From: Solicola gregarius
Lineage (GTDB): Bacteria; Actinomycetota; Actinomycetes; Propionibacteriales; Nocardioidaceae
Length of the DNA: 64,000 nt
Assembly (NCBI RefSeq): GCF_025790165.1
Contig: NZ_CP094970.1
Span: 2,666,001-2,730,000 of the forward strand
Direction: 5' to 3'
Position numbers and translations under genes: made by a program. A model generated the notes under the pieces. The model was not told where the DNA came from, did no database searches, and saw only the letters and a program-made list of their open reading frames with translations. This document shows, piece by piece, positions 55,103 to 63,711 of this stretch (positions are counted from its first letter, which is position 1; each line of letters begins with the position of its first letter).

Positions 55103-55900
55103 TTAGTCGCCGCACGATGCAGCGATGCCGGGTGGAGCAGTGCTCTCCATTCCTGCGGTGGTCTGCTCGATGAGCTTAGGACTCACGCGGCCGGTGCCCT
55201 GCCCGAATGGCTGGCTCAGCGCGGCGACGATCAGGATCATCACGACCGTGAACGCCGTCGCCATCGAGACCAGGAACGCCTGGGTGCGCGGCCGTGCCGG
55301 ATAGGTGACGACGAAGATCAGCGTGATCACGAACGCGCCGCCACCGAGCAACAGAATCCACAGCAGGACGGGCACCTGGGTCTCCGCGGCCACGAGTCTG
55401 GTCTCGCGTGCCGTCGAGATGCTGCCGACCTGGGAGACGAGGTTGGTTGCCGTCCCGGAATGCAGCGCGCCCACCGGTTGTCGGTCGTCACGCCCCACGG
55501 AGGCCACCAGGTCGTGGAAGGCCGCGTCCACCTCCGGGGCCGGCTCATGGTCGATCATCGCCGGCCAGTCGTACGTCGGAACCGCACGCGCGTAGCAGAT
55601 CAGCGCGCTCTGGATTCCCGCCTTGGACTCGGGGAACAGCTCCGCCTGCTCGTACGCCGTGCCGATCGAGGTCGCCTCGTCGCCGACGGCCCCGCGGGCG
55701 TCGGCAACCTGGCCGAACAGGAAGATGATCGAGAATCCGACCACGACGCCGTACGCGGTGGCGACGTACGACAGCGTCGCCGCCCACGAGCCGTGGTCGA
55801 TCGTCGTGCTCCCGAGTGCGCGGCGCACTAGAACGCATGCCACGGCGATGACCGCGGCGACGGCAACGATCAGGACCATGTTCTGCCACGGCTCACTCAC
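55103..55900 (-). CDS. DUF4239 (bestrophin-like) membrane protein
   Basis: 265-aa membrane protein with two N-terminal helices (VLIVAVAAVIAVACVLV, YVATAYGVVVGFSIIFLF), a soluble middle of about 110 residues containing GDEATSIGTAYEQAELFP, and two C-terminal helices (VLLWILLLGGGAFVITLIFV, FLVSMATAFTVVMILIVAAL). This is the DUF4239 bestrophin-like domain plan; possible ion channel. GGAGGG precedes GTG 55900. It lies 39 bp before gadB on the same strand, so the two may be co-transcribed. Confidence 0.78.
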   Translation of the reverse strand: MSEPWQNMVLIVAVAAVIAVACVLVRRALGSTTIDHGSWAATLSYVATAYGVVVGFSIIFLFGQVADARGAVGDEATSIGTAYEQAELFPESKAGIQSALICYARAVPTYDWPAMIDHEPAPEVDAAFHDLVASVGRDDRQPVGALHSGTATNLVSQVGSISTARETRLVAAETQVPVLLWILLLGGGAFVITLIFVVTYPARPRTQAFLVSMATAFTVVMILIVAALSQPFGQGTGRVSPKLIEQTTAGMESTAPPGIAASCGD

Positions 55901-56083
55901 GTGGACACGCCCTCCGGCGCGATGACGTACGGCAACGGAGACTCCTGAAGCATCAGGGATGCTGGATTTCGAGCGTTGCAAGGCGGCGCGACCGATGCAT
56001 CGTCCTCCCTGGACGATCCGACGGCCTGCGTCCAGGTTGCATGCTGGTCGGGTGGCACTGCTCCGCACGGATTTCTGGTCGTG

Positions 56084-56293
56084 ATGGCGCGTACGTATGA
56101 GATCGTCGTCACCGGAACCGCCAGCCCCCTGGTTCGGGCCGCGTTCGAGGAGTTCGACGTCGACGAGCTCGAGGGCGGCCGTATCCGGCTGGTCGGGGTA
56201 GTCGCCGACGAGGCGGCTCTGCACGGCGTCCTGCACCGTATGCAGGACCTTCGGCTGGCGATCCTCGAGCTCCGGCGGCTCGAGGAAGATTGA
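56084..56293 (+). CDS. Small protein of unknown function
   Basis: 69 aa: MARTYEIVVTGTASPLVRAAFEEF then acidic and helical segments ending LRLAILELRRLEED. The strand-helix-strand-helix pattern looks like a ferredoxin-like or ACT-like fold, but I do not recognise the family. A GTG at 56081 directly precedes the ATG. It is 43 bp upstream of the MalT-like regulator and might be its partner. Confidence 0.55.
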   Translation: MARTYEIVVTGTASPLVRAAFEEFDVDELEGGRIRLVGVVADEAALHGVLHRMQDLRLAILELRRLEED

Positions 56294-56324
56294 CGAATAC
56301 GCGTCGCCGTCGGCGACGATCTGT

Positions 56325-56330
56325 CACTCT
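56325..56330 (+). promoter_or_regulatory. Weak leaderless -10 of the MalT-like gene
   Basis: CACTCT, 6 nt, then GTG at 56337. The hexamer is poor but the spacing matches other leaderless genes here and supports GTG 56337 as the original start. Confidence 0.3.
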
Positions 56331-56336
56331 GATGGA

Positions 56337-58924
56337 GTGCCGGCGCCGTACGCAGCGGACCGAACCGTTACGCCGAGGGTTCCCCGGCCTCGGTTGAGTC
56401 GAGCTCTCGACTCGATCCCGGCGGGGGAGTCGGGCTGCTCGTCGCTCCGGCGGGCTCCGGAAAGTCCGTTCTGATGGAGGAGTGGGGGCGTCAGAACGAC
56501 GCCGCTCGGCTGTCGGTACGTCCGGTTCACGATGACGCGGTTCGTCTCGCCCGTGACCTGGTCGTGGCCGTGCACGAGGCGCACCCCGCGGTAGACCCGG
56601 GAATCGTGCAGCTCTCGGTCACCGGCGGCAGCCGTCTCGGTTCGGTCTTCGTCGACGCGTTCCTTGCCGAGCTGGCCGACGTACGCGGCCCCTTCGTGCT
56701 CGCCCTCGATGATCTGCATGCGATGACGAACACCGAGTCGCTGAGCGACCTGGGCGACCTCGTCGTTGGCCTGCCCGACAACGTACGCATGGTGATCGCC
56801 TCGCGTTGGGATCAGCCGCTACACGTCGGTCGACTCCGGCTGGAGGATCGTCTCGTCGAGCTTCGCCTGAGTGACCTCGCGTTCGAGTCGGACGAGGCGG
56901 TGGGGCTACTTGAAGGCGTCTCGGGACGGTCGATGTCGCCCGGGCACGTGGAGACCCTCGTTTCGCGTACCGAGGGGTGGGCAGCGGGGCTTCAGCTCGC
57001 CGCGCTGTCGCTGCAGAAACAGGCCGACGTCGACGCGTTCGTTGCCGGCTTCACCGGAGACGACCGCCTGGTCGCGGACTACCTCACCGACGAGGTGGTC
57101 CGTTCGCTCGATCCGTCGATGCGAGAGTTCGTCCTTCGTACGTCCGTCTTGGAGTGGCTCAGCCCCGACCTGTGTGAGGCCGTCACCGGTCAGGACGATG
57201 CACGCGCGACGTTGCTGTCCCTGCGCGACAGGGGCCTCTTCCTGACCCGAGTCGAGGGGGTGGCCGAACGTTTTCGCTACCACCATCTGTTCGCGGACCT
57301 TCTCCGGTTCCAGCTCCGGGGCGAGGCCGCTGACGCGGAGGTGGAGTGCCGGCGTCGCGCCGCGCGGTGGTTGCTCGCGAACGGGGAACACCGAGCGGGG
57401 GTGGAGCAGCTCCTCGCCGCAGGCGACTACGTCGAGGCGTTCGAGGTCGTCGCCGTGCAAGGGCACCGGCTCTTCGAGCGCGGCGAGACGGCGACGCTCG
57501 CGAGTGCGCTCGCTGCGATCCACAACAACATCACGACACCGAGCGCGCAGATGTCGATATCGCTGTTGGCGAGTCAGGTCGCCTCGGACCAGTTCAGTGC
57601 CGCGGCCGAGACGTACCGGATGCTCGCGCGGCAGGACTTGTCGCCGGGCGAGCAGATCGCCGCCGACACGCTCGGTGCGATCCTGGGCCTCGGGGACCTA
57701 CCTGTGGTGGAGATGAGGCGACTCGCGACGGGTGTGCTTCGGCTGCTGCCGACCGTGCAACCCGAGTCGGTCTTCGACTTCTTCGGCGCGGGAGGGGCGG
57801 AGTCGTGTGAGGTCATGGCCGGAACGGCGTTGGCGCTCGCCGACCTCTTCGATGCGGACCTTGCGTCGAGCTCCGCGGGATTCACCAGCGCACTGGAGTT
57901 GCCCGGCGCGAAGTACCCGATGTGGCGGATCAACATCTTGGGGATGTCGGCCTTCACCCATGCGGCCGCCGGGCGGCTGACCGAAGCCGAGGGCTGCGCG
58001 CTCGCCGCCGTCGACACCGCTCGCGAGGTCGGCGCGATGGACCACGTCGCCGTGGCGATGGCACAGCTCGCGCTGGGTGCGGTCGCCCTCGAGCGACTGA
58101 ATCACGGGCTGGCCGGCGTTCACCTGGACGCGGCCGCACGGATCGTCGCGCACTGTCATCGACCGATCTACCACCACCTGCTGCAGCTCCTGAAGACGCG
58201 CCACATCGCGGCAGTCAGAGGCATCCAACCTGCGCTCACCCACCTGCGCGACATGACGTTCGGAGGGCCGCAGCGGCTGCTGGTCACACGGGCGAGACTG
58301 TCGCTCGAGGCGCAGCTGCTCGTACGTTCCGGAGCGGTACGCGAGGCGCATGCCGTGCTCGGCGCCGCCGTCAACCCGACTCCAGCGGCGTCGTTCGATG
58401 TACTGGTCGCCGACGGCGACGTACCGGGGGCGCGGCGAGTTCTGGAGGCCTGGCAGGTCGACGCGGACGAACCGCGATCCGCGCTTGCGTGGAGCCTGCG
58501 TGAGGCCGTACTGATGCAGTGTGACGGGCACGCGGGCCTCGCCGGCACGGCCATCGCCGACGCAGCCGTCGATGCCGAGGTCGAGGGGCTTCTCGCGCCG
58601 TTCCTGGAGACGCCGCGGGCGCAGAACATCCTGCGCACCATGGCTCCGTCGAGGCCGTTGCGGCGGATGAAGCACCTGTTGGACTCCGCGCCGAGCGACG
58701 ACGGTCGGCTACTCGCCAACGCGGCGCTGATCGAGCCGCTGACTCCGCGCGAGCTCACTATCCTGGCGTACCTACCGAGCAGGCTCAGCAACGACGAGAT
58801 CGCCGATGCGCTGTTCGTCTCGGTCAACACGCTGCGGACCCATCTGCGCAGCATCTACCGCAAACTCGGTGCCTCGGGACGCGACGCCGCCGTGGCGAGT
58901 GCCGCGATGGTCGGGCTCACCTGA
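56337..58924 (+). CDS. LuxR-family (MalT-like) regulator, frameshifted near the N-terminus
   Basis: STAND-type regulator. From GTG 56337 one frame reads VTPRVPRPRLSRALDSIPAG, the normal MalT-type opening. The P-loop VAPAGSGKS and everything after it to 58924 are in another frame. The switch falls in the run of five G at 56423-56427; a sixth G would restore PAGGVGLLVAPAGSGKSVL and an 862-aa protein. Later parts: ALDDLHAM (Walker B), winged-helix and TPR-like helices, and a LuxR helix-turn-helix at the end (LTPRELTILAYL, VSVNTLRTHLRSIYRKL). ATG 56474 alone would lack the P-loop. Confidence 0.85.
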
Positions 58925-60077
58925 CGGCGGCACCGCCGCGCAATCCAGTTGGGTTCACGAGCGGCTCATCAGACTCGGACAAGGGCTCGACCGTCACGTC
59001 CGGCCGCTGGTATCGAGAGTCGCGCTCGATCTTGGTTGCGAACGGAGACGTCATTGCTCGCACCAGGGCGCTGTAGTCGAGTTGGAAGCTGAGCTCGTCG
59101 CCGACCGAGACGGCGCTGTCGCCGACGTCGAGTACGAGATGGTCGCTGCTCATGCCGAGTTTCCTGATGCCCGATGGCGCCGTGATGCCGTCAGGGTCGA
59201 CGTCTTGTCGGCCGAGCGCGACGACCACCTGCCGGATGCTCCCACGGCTATGGGCGGGCGGCTGGTGGCCGAATGCGGCCTGTGCGATCTCGCCCCAGGG
59301 CTGTGTGGGCTTCCGGGTCGCTTCGATCACCTCCGCCACCAGGGTGAAGGCATCGGTCTGGAGCCCGTCGATCGGACGCCGGTAGAGCGGCTCGGTCCCC
59401 AACAGGATCGACTCACCGAGGCGGAGTTCGTCCACGCGCCCGACGTCGTTGGTCGTCAACGCCCAGTCCAGGTTGGCGGAGTTTCCGCCCGATACGACGG
59501 GGAGCACGTGCCCGCAGGCGGTCTCGGCCTGTTCGACCAGCCGGGACAACTCATCCATCTTCTGCTGGTCGGGCACGACTCCGCTGTGGCAGGCGAGGTT
59601 GGTACCGAGGCCCACGAGCCGCAGGCCGGCGAGCCGGTCAACCGTACGGGCGAGCTCCACCACCTCGTCGACCGCGACACCCTCACGCAAGTCGCCCAGC
59701 TCCACCATCAGGATCACGGCATGCGTGGTACGTCGGTGCGCGGCGACGGTTGCGAGCGCATCGAGTACGACTGCTTCGGTGTTGAGGCTGACGTCGGCGA
59801 CGCGTACGACCTCGTCGACCTGGCTGAGCATCGGCGACCTGATCAACGTGAGCGGCTCCGCCACTCCGTCGGCGCGCAGTACGGCGAGGTTCTCGACCCG
59901 GGAGTCGCCGAGCCCGACGACACCCCCGTCCAGCATCGCTTTCGCGACGCCCGGTGACCCGAGCGAAGCCTTGGTGACGCCGGTTACCCGGATGCCCTTG
60001 GTGGCAAGGCGATCCACGAGGGTTCGCGCATTGTGGGCAATCGCGTCGAGGTTGATCTCCAGGCGGGGCGCGGTCAC
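58917..60077 (-). CDS. PLP-dependent amino acid racemase (alanine/ornithine racemase-like)
   Basis: 386-aa fold-type III PLP enzyme, of the alanine-racemase N-terminal type. The PLP lysine is in VTGVTKASLGSPG (about residue 36), then GDSRVENL, GLGTNLACHSG and VVSGGNSANLDW, typical of the amino-acid racemase family near Orr/YhfX. Substrate unknown. GTG 60077 overlaps the stop of the DUF1611 gene, so the two are coupled. Together they suggest D-amino acid metabolism. Its end overlaps the MalT-like gene by 8 bp. Confidence 0.85.
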   Translation of the reverse strand: MTAPRLEINLDAIAHNARTLVDRLATKGIRVTGVTKASLGSPGVAKAMLDGGVVGLGDSRVENLAVLRADGVAEPLTLIRSPMLSQVDEVVRVADVSLNTEAVVLDALATVAAHRRTTHAVILMVELGDLREGVAVDEVVELARTVDRLAGLRLVGLGTNLACHSGVVPDQQKMDELSRLVEQAETACGHVLPVVSGGNSANLDWALTTNDVGRVDELRLGESILLGTEPLYRRPIDGLQTDAFTLVAEVIEATRKPTQPWGEIAQAAFGHQPPAHSRGSIRQVVVALGRQDVDPDGITAPSGIRKLGMSSDHLVLDVGDSAVSVGDELSFQLDYSALVRAMTSPFATKIERDSRYQRPDVTVEPLSESDEPLVNPTGLRGGAAVR

Positions 60078-61237
60078 CCTACGCTCGGGGCGAGCGCCGA
60101 TGCGAGCTCGGGGAACGACTGTACGACCATGTCGACGAGTCGGTCGAGTGGCCGGGTCAACGGGTCCGTTGCCGGCACGCCGATCTCGAGTTCCAGTTCG
60201 TCGATCGCAGCGCTGATCTCGTGATCGGTCATGAACTCGTGGTTGATCGCGGTGCCGATGACCTGTGTGTCGGCGAACGCCTCGATCAGGGCTACCTCGC
60301 TTGCCAGCGACGGCATCGCCACCATGGGGAAATCCCCAAGCACCTTGCGTTTCGGCGCGTGCTGAACGATGACGCCGGCGGGTCGGCTGCCGCGAAGGAT
60401 ATGGGCCGAGGTCAGGTACGCGGGGTGGCTGAGTGCCCCTTGGCCTTCGACGATGATCACGTCGGGGTGCTCACCTTCGTACGCGGCCACCACCTGTGCC
60501 TCGACCTCTCCGGAGCAGAACTGCGGCACGAGTGCGTCGAGTGCGACGCCGTACTTCCCACCCTGGATGAGCCCGGTCTGTCCGGTGCCGACCATGACCG
60601 CCTTGATGCCTCGCTCCCTGAGCCCTTGGACGAGAAGGGTCGCGGTCGTGCGCTTCCCGATCGAACCGTCGGTGCCGAGCACGGCGATACGCGGGCAAGG
60701 GATGTCGAAGATGCGTCCGCTGAAGAGATGGAGGTCCTTCTTCTCCTTCGGGCGGCGAACGTCGGTGATCGTCACCCCGGCGGCGAGGCCGGCCGCAACG
60801 AACTCGACGTCGTCGTTGAGGAACTCGTGAAGCCCGTTGATGATGTGCATCCCCCGGCTGATGCCATCCAGCAGTACCTCACGCTGGGCCGACGACAGCA
60901 GTCCGTCTGCGGGAGCAACCCCGCAGATCAGATAGTCGGGCACGCGGCCGGCGTGGGCGATGGATTCGGCCAGGTTCGCGAGGACCGGAATGCCGTTGGG
61001 TCGGTCATCGAGGAAGTCGCCTGCATCGACGCCGGCCCGGCGGCTGTCGATGACGCTGCGGATCTCGTACTTCTCGGAGTGACGTACCAGCCCGTTCGCG
61101 GTCTTTCCGTCCTGCTTGCCGAACTGACCCTCGCAGTACACGACCGCGGACGAACCGACCGGCAGCAGGGCATCCGCGGCGCGCGTTGAATCGCGGCGCG
61201 CGCTCGTGGAGACGGGTTTCGGGACAGACTGGGACAT
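60074..61237 (-). CDS. DUF1611 protein (DgcN-like)
   Basis: 387-aa protein of the DUF1611 family: an N-terminal Rossmann-like part (YLICGVAPADGLL, GMHIINGLHEFL) and a C-terminal P-loop domain with VLGTDGSIGKRTTATLL, VMVGTGQTGLIQGG and IIVEGQGALSHPAYL. A characterised member, DgcN, N-acetylates D-glutamate before racemisation, so the coupled racemase gene suggests a similar D-amino acid pathway; that is inference. ATG 61237 has AGAGGAG, part of a hairpin. The leader is long and structured. Confidence 0.85.
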   Translation of the reverse strand: MSQSVPKPVSTSARRDSTRAADALLPVGSSAVVYCEGQFGKQDGKTANGLVRHSEKYEIRSVIDSRRAGVDAGDFLDDRPNGIPVLANLAESIAHAGRVPDYLICGVAPADGLLSSAQREVLLDGISRGMHIINGLHEFLNDDVEFVAAGLAAGVTITDVRRPKEKKDLHLFSGRIFDIPCPRIAVLGTDGSIGKRTTATLLVQGLRERGIKAVMVGTGQTGLIQGGKYGVALDALVPQFCSGEVEAQVVAAYEGEHPDVIIVEGQGALSHPAYLTSAHILRGSRPAGVIVQHAPKRKVLGDFPMVAMPSLASEVALIEAFADTQVIGTAINHEFMTDHEISAAIDELELEIGVPATDPLTRPLDRLVDMVVQSFPELASALAPSVG

Positions 61238-61354
61238 TGCACTCCTCTGAACGGGTCAGAGGAGGCGACGGATCGTGGAGGGCCGCAACTGGGCCCGGCG
61301 CTCAACGAGGAATCTTCCCTGAATGTCGGCAGAGTTGCCGACTCCTGAACCATA
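61238..61354 (-). promoter_or_regulatory. Structured leader of the DUF1611-racemase operon
   Basis: On the minus strand a TATGGT -10-like hexamer (61354-61349) is followed by three hairpins: GTCGGCA/TGCCGAC (61342-61325), GGGCC/GGCCC (61296-61280) and CCTCTGA/TCAGAGG (61262-61244), the last containing the ribosome site of DUF1611. It could be an attenuator or an unknown riboswitch. Confidence 0.45.
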
Positions 61355-61396
61355 GCAGGCACCTGGCTACCGGAGGGCCGCCACGAACATCGACGC

Positions 61397-61966
61397 TCAG
61401 CCCAGGCGCCGAGCTCGGCTCCGCTCCGCCCTGGTCCGAAATGACGGTTCGACGGGGTGTTCGCCCCACCAGTTTCCGCCGTCGTCGTTCCACTGGTCGG
61501 TCGGACTGACGTCGGGGCTGTCGCGCACGGCGTCCAGCAGTGCCGACGCCGTGTGCGCATTGCCTCGGGTGGCTGCCGCGAGGAGTGCCTCGCTGCCATG
61601 CGCGTCGGAGTAGTCGGGTGGCACGACCAGCACGTGAAGAACGCGTTGGTCCGACATCGTGAGCTGGATCAGGTGCGCGTCGTCGTGGGGAAAGGCATCG
61701 GCTACGACGTACCCGCGGTCCACGGCGATATGGCGCGGCGCCGGCTCCCAATCGGGTCGTGAGTAGACGACCCGGACGATCTGGTCGGATCCGGTCGGGA
61801 ATTGGTCGACCAGGTCGGCGACCTCCCCGGGCAGGTCTCGGCTTCGTGGCCACCAGCCGCCGTCGAGATGATTCTGGCCCGGATGACCGGCCAGGCGTAG
61901 GCGCAGTGGTGCACGGGCCTCGGACGGGCTCTCGGATGTGGACGTTGGATCGTGCGGCGTGGACAT
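61397..61966 (-). CDS. DUF5994 family protein
   Basis: 189-aa protein with the DUF5994 plan: LRLRLAGHPGQNHLDGGWWPRSRDL, VRVVYSRPDWEPAPRHIAVD and LTMSDQRVLHVLVVPPDYSD (each quoted in part). The family is common in actinomycetes and has no known function. GAGAGG lies before ATG 61966. It stands alone between the D-amino acid operon and the regulator gene. Confidence 0.82.
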   Translation of the reverse strand: MSTPHDPTSTSESPSEARAPLRLRLAGHPGQNHLDGGWWPRSRDLPGEVADLVDQFPTGSDQIVRVVYSRPDWEPAPRHIAVDRGYVVADAFPHDDAHLIQLTMSDQRVLHVLVVPPDYSDAHGSEALLAAATRGNAHTASALLDAVRDSPDVSPTDQWNDDGGNWWGEHPVEPSFRTRAERSRARRLG

Positions 61967-62140
61967 GGGGTCCGCCTCTCAACCGGGTCAGGTCGCCGGC
62001 TCGGTGCCTGTCACCGGGCGAATCGAAATAGGCTGCAAGCGGGGCACCGGGGCCTTCGTAGCGGTGGACCCGGCCGAGATGGTCTGGCATCGCGGCCGGG
62101 TCCTACCTGTCGTTGCCTGCTGTGCCCATCGGTGCTCCAG

Positions 62141-62167
62141 TCCGTGATGGATGCCTACCATCACGGA
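62141..62167. promoter_or_regulatory. Palindrome upstream of the winged-helix regulator
   Basis: TCCGTGATGG / CCATCACGGA arms of 10 bp with a 7-nt spacer, in the 265-bp space between the DUF5994 and regulator genes. It is about 65 bp before the regulator start and may be an operator or terminator. The rest of the space (61967-62140) shows nothing convincing. Confidence 0.45.
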
Positions 62168-62184
62168 CGTAACTGTACTCCGGA

Positions 62185-62224
62185 TTTACAACACTAGCAA
62201 TTCGTTTCTAGTATCTGTTAGCGT
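62185..62224 (+). promoter_or_regulatory. Promoter of the winged-helix regulator
   Basis: TTTACA at 62185-62190, 18-nt spacer, TAGTAT at 62209-62214; a second -10-like TAGCGT at 62219-62224 is 7 nt from GTG 62232 and would give a leaderless mRNA. ACTAG/CTAGT inverted repeat spans the spacer. Confidence 0.45.
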
Positions 62225-62231
62225 CTATCGC

Positions 62232-62561
62232 GTGAGCCACTGGAGCTTCATCACAAACCACGCCCGGGTGCTGTTGTTCATCGCCAACCGCCCGGACGCT
62301 CGGCTGCGTGATCTTGCTCTTGCCCTGGACATCACCGAGCGGACCGCGTACGGGATCGTTGCCGATCTGGCCGAAGGGGGCTACATCATCAAGAGGCGCG
62401 GTGGTCGCCGGAACACGTACCAGATCCAGGAGGACCTGCCGATGCCCGAGGCCATGGGGCAGAAGCGAACCATCGGCGAGGTGTTGGAGCTCCTGGCGGT
62501 CCGCCAAGAATCGTCCGATGAATCCGACGAACCGGGCTCCTCGAAATCGGCGCGAGTCTGA
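62232..62561 (+). CDS. MarR-like winged-helix regulator
   Basis: 109-aa DNA-binding protein beginning VSHWSFITNHARVLLFIANR, then a winged helix (RLRDLALALDITERTAYGIV, GYIIKRRGGRRNTYQ) and a charged tail. GTG 62232 marks the start of homology; the frame upstream is in the AT-richer promoter. It lies 70 bp before the desaturase gene and may control it. Confidence 0.82.
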   Translation: MSHWSFITNHARVLLFIANRPDARLRDLALALDITERTAYGIVADLAEGGYIIKRRGGRRNTYQIQEDLPMPEAMGQKRTIGEVLELLAVRQESSDESDEPGSSKSARV

Positions 62562-62632
62562 CGTACTACCCCGCGGCCCCTGGACGGACGGTCCGGGAAC
62601 GCTGCATCCCCAACTTCGGAGGGCAGTCCGTG

Positions 62633-63682
62633 ATGGACACTCAAGAACGACATGTAAGCCTCTACACCAACCTCGCACACGCCGTTCGTGAGAGCGGGCT
62701 GCTGCGCCGCCGGTACGCGTACTACTGGAGTCGGATCACTCTCGCCGTGCTCGCATTCGGGCTGATCTGGGCCGGGGTGTTCATGATCGGAAACTCGTGG
62801 TTCCAGCTCATCCTTGCGGTTGCGCTCGGCGCCGTCATCACGCAGTTCGGATTCCTCGGCCACGACGGCGCGCACCGGCAGATCTTCGACTCGGCCGCGT
62901 GGAACGAGTGGACCTCGCGAGTGCTCGGCGGGGTGTTCGCCGGCCTGAGCCATGGGTGGTGGCGGGCAAAGCACAACCGCCACCATGCGGCGCCGAACCA
63001 GGAAGGGAAGGATCCCGATATCGCTCCGGGAGCATTGGCCTTCACACGTGACGTTGCCGACAGCCGGCAGACCGGATTCGCCGGATGGTTCGTACGACGC
63101 CAGGGCTGGCTGTTCTTTCCGCTGCTGACACTGGAGGGGCTCAACCTCCACGTGGCCAGTGTGCGCACCGTGCTCCAACCGGGTGCGATAAAGCATCAGC
63201 GGGTCGAGGCCGCGCTCGTACTGTCGCGACTCGCGCTGTACGTCGTCGTGCTCTTGATGGTGCTCCCGCTCGGCAAGGCGGCGGCGTTCTTCGCGTTGCA
63301 GATGGCCGTATTCGGTCTGTGCCTCGGCGGATCGTTCGCCCCGAACCACAAGGGAATGCCGATCGTGCCGCCGACCGCACGGATCGACTTCCTGCGCCGG
63401 CAGGTCCTGATGTCTCGCAATATCCGCGGCGGCCCGGTCGTGGACTTTGCGATGGGCGGGCTCAACTACCAGATCGAGCATCACCTCTTCCCGAGCATGC
63501 CGCGCCCCAACCTCAAACACGTTCAGCCCCTCGTACGCAGCTACTGCGAGGACCACGGCATCAGCTACACCGAAGTCGGCCTCCTGCACTCCTATCGCAT
63601 CGTCGTCGACTACCTCAACAACGTTGGCCTCCGCGCCAGGGGGCCGTTCGATTGCCCCCTCGCTCAGCAGCTTCGCAACTAG
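62633..63682 (+). CDS. Fatty acid desaturase (membrane, three His boxes)
   Basis: 349-aa integral membrane di-iron desaturase. His boxes HDGAH, HNRHH and QIEHH are in order, with helices between (LAVLAFGLIWAGVFMIG, LILAVALGAVITQFGFLG). The QIEHH third box is that of front-end/acyl-lipid desaturases. It likely changes membrane fluidity. GGAGGG lies 9 nt before ATG 62633; GTG 62630 is the alternative. Confidence 0.9.
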   Translation: MDTQERHVSLYTNLAHAVRESGLLRRRYAYYWSRITLAVLAFGLIWAGVFMIGNSWFQLILAVALGAVITQFGFLGHDGAHRQIFDSAAWNEWTSRVLGGVFAGLSHGWWRAKHNRHHAAPNQEGKDPDIAPGALAFTRDVADSRQTGFAGWFVRRQGWLFFPLLTLEGLNLHVASVRTVLQPGAIKHQRVEAALVLSRLALYVVVLLMVLPLGKAAAFFALQMAVFGLCLGGSFAPNHKGMPIVPPTARIDFLRRQVLMSRNIRGGPVVDFAMGGLNYQIEHHLFPSMPRPNLKHVQPLVRSYCEDHGISYTEVGLLHSYRIVVDYLNNVGLRARGPFDCPLAQQLRN

Positions 63683-63711
63683 AGCCGGTGCCGACCCGGG
63701 TGCGAGCGACA

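Noticed and set aside
61938-62147. 69-aa plus-strand frame between DUF5994 and the regulator
   Set aside because: No ribosome site, no recognisable fold, and its start lies inside the DUF5994 gene.
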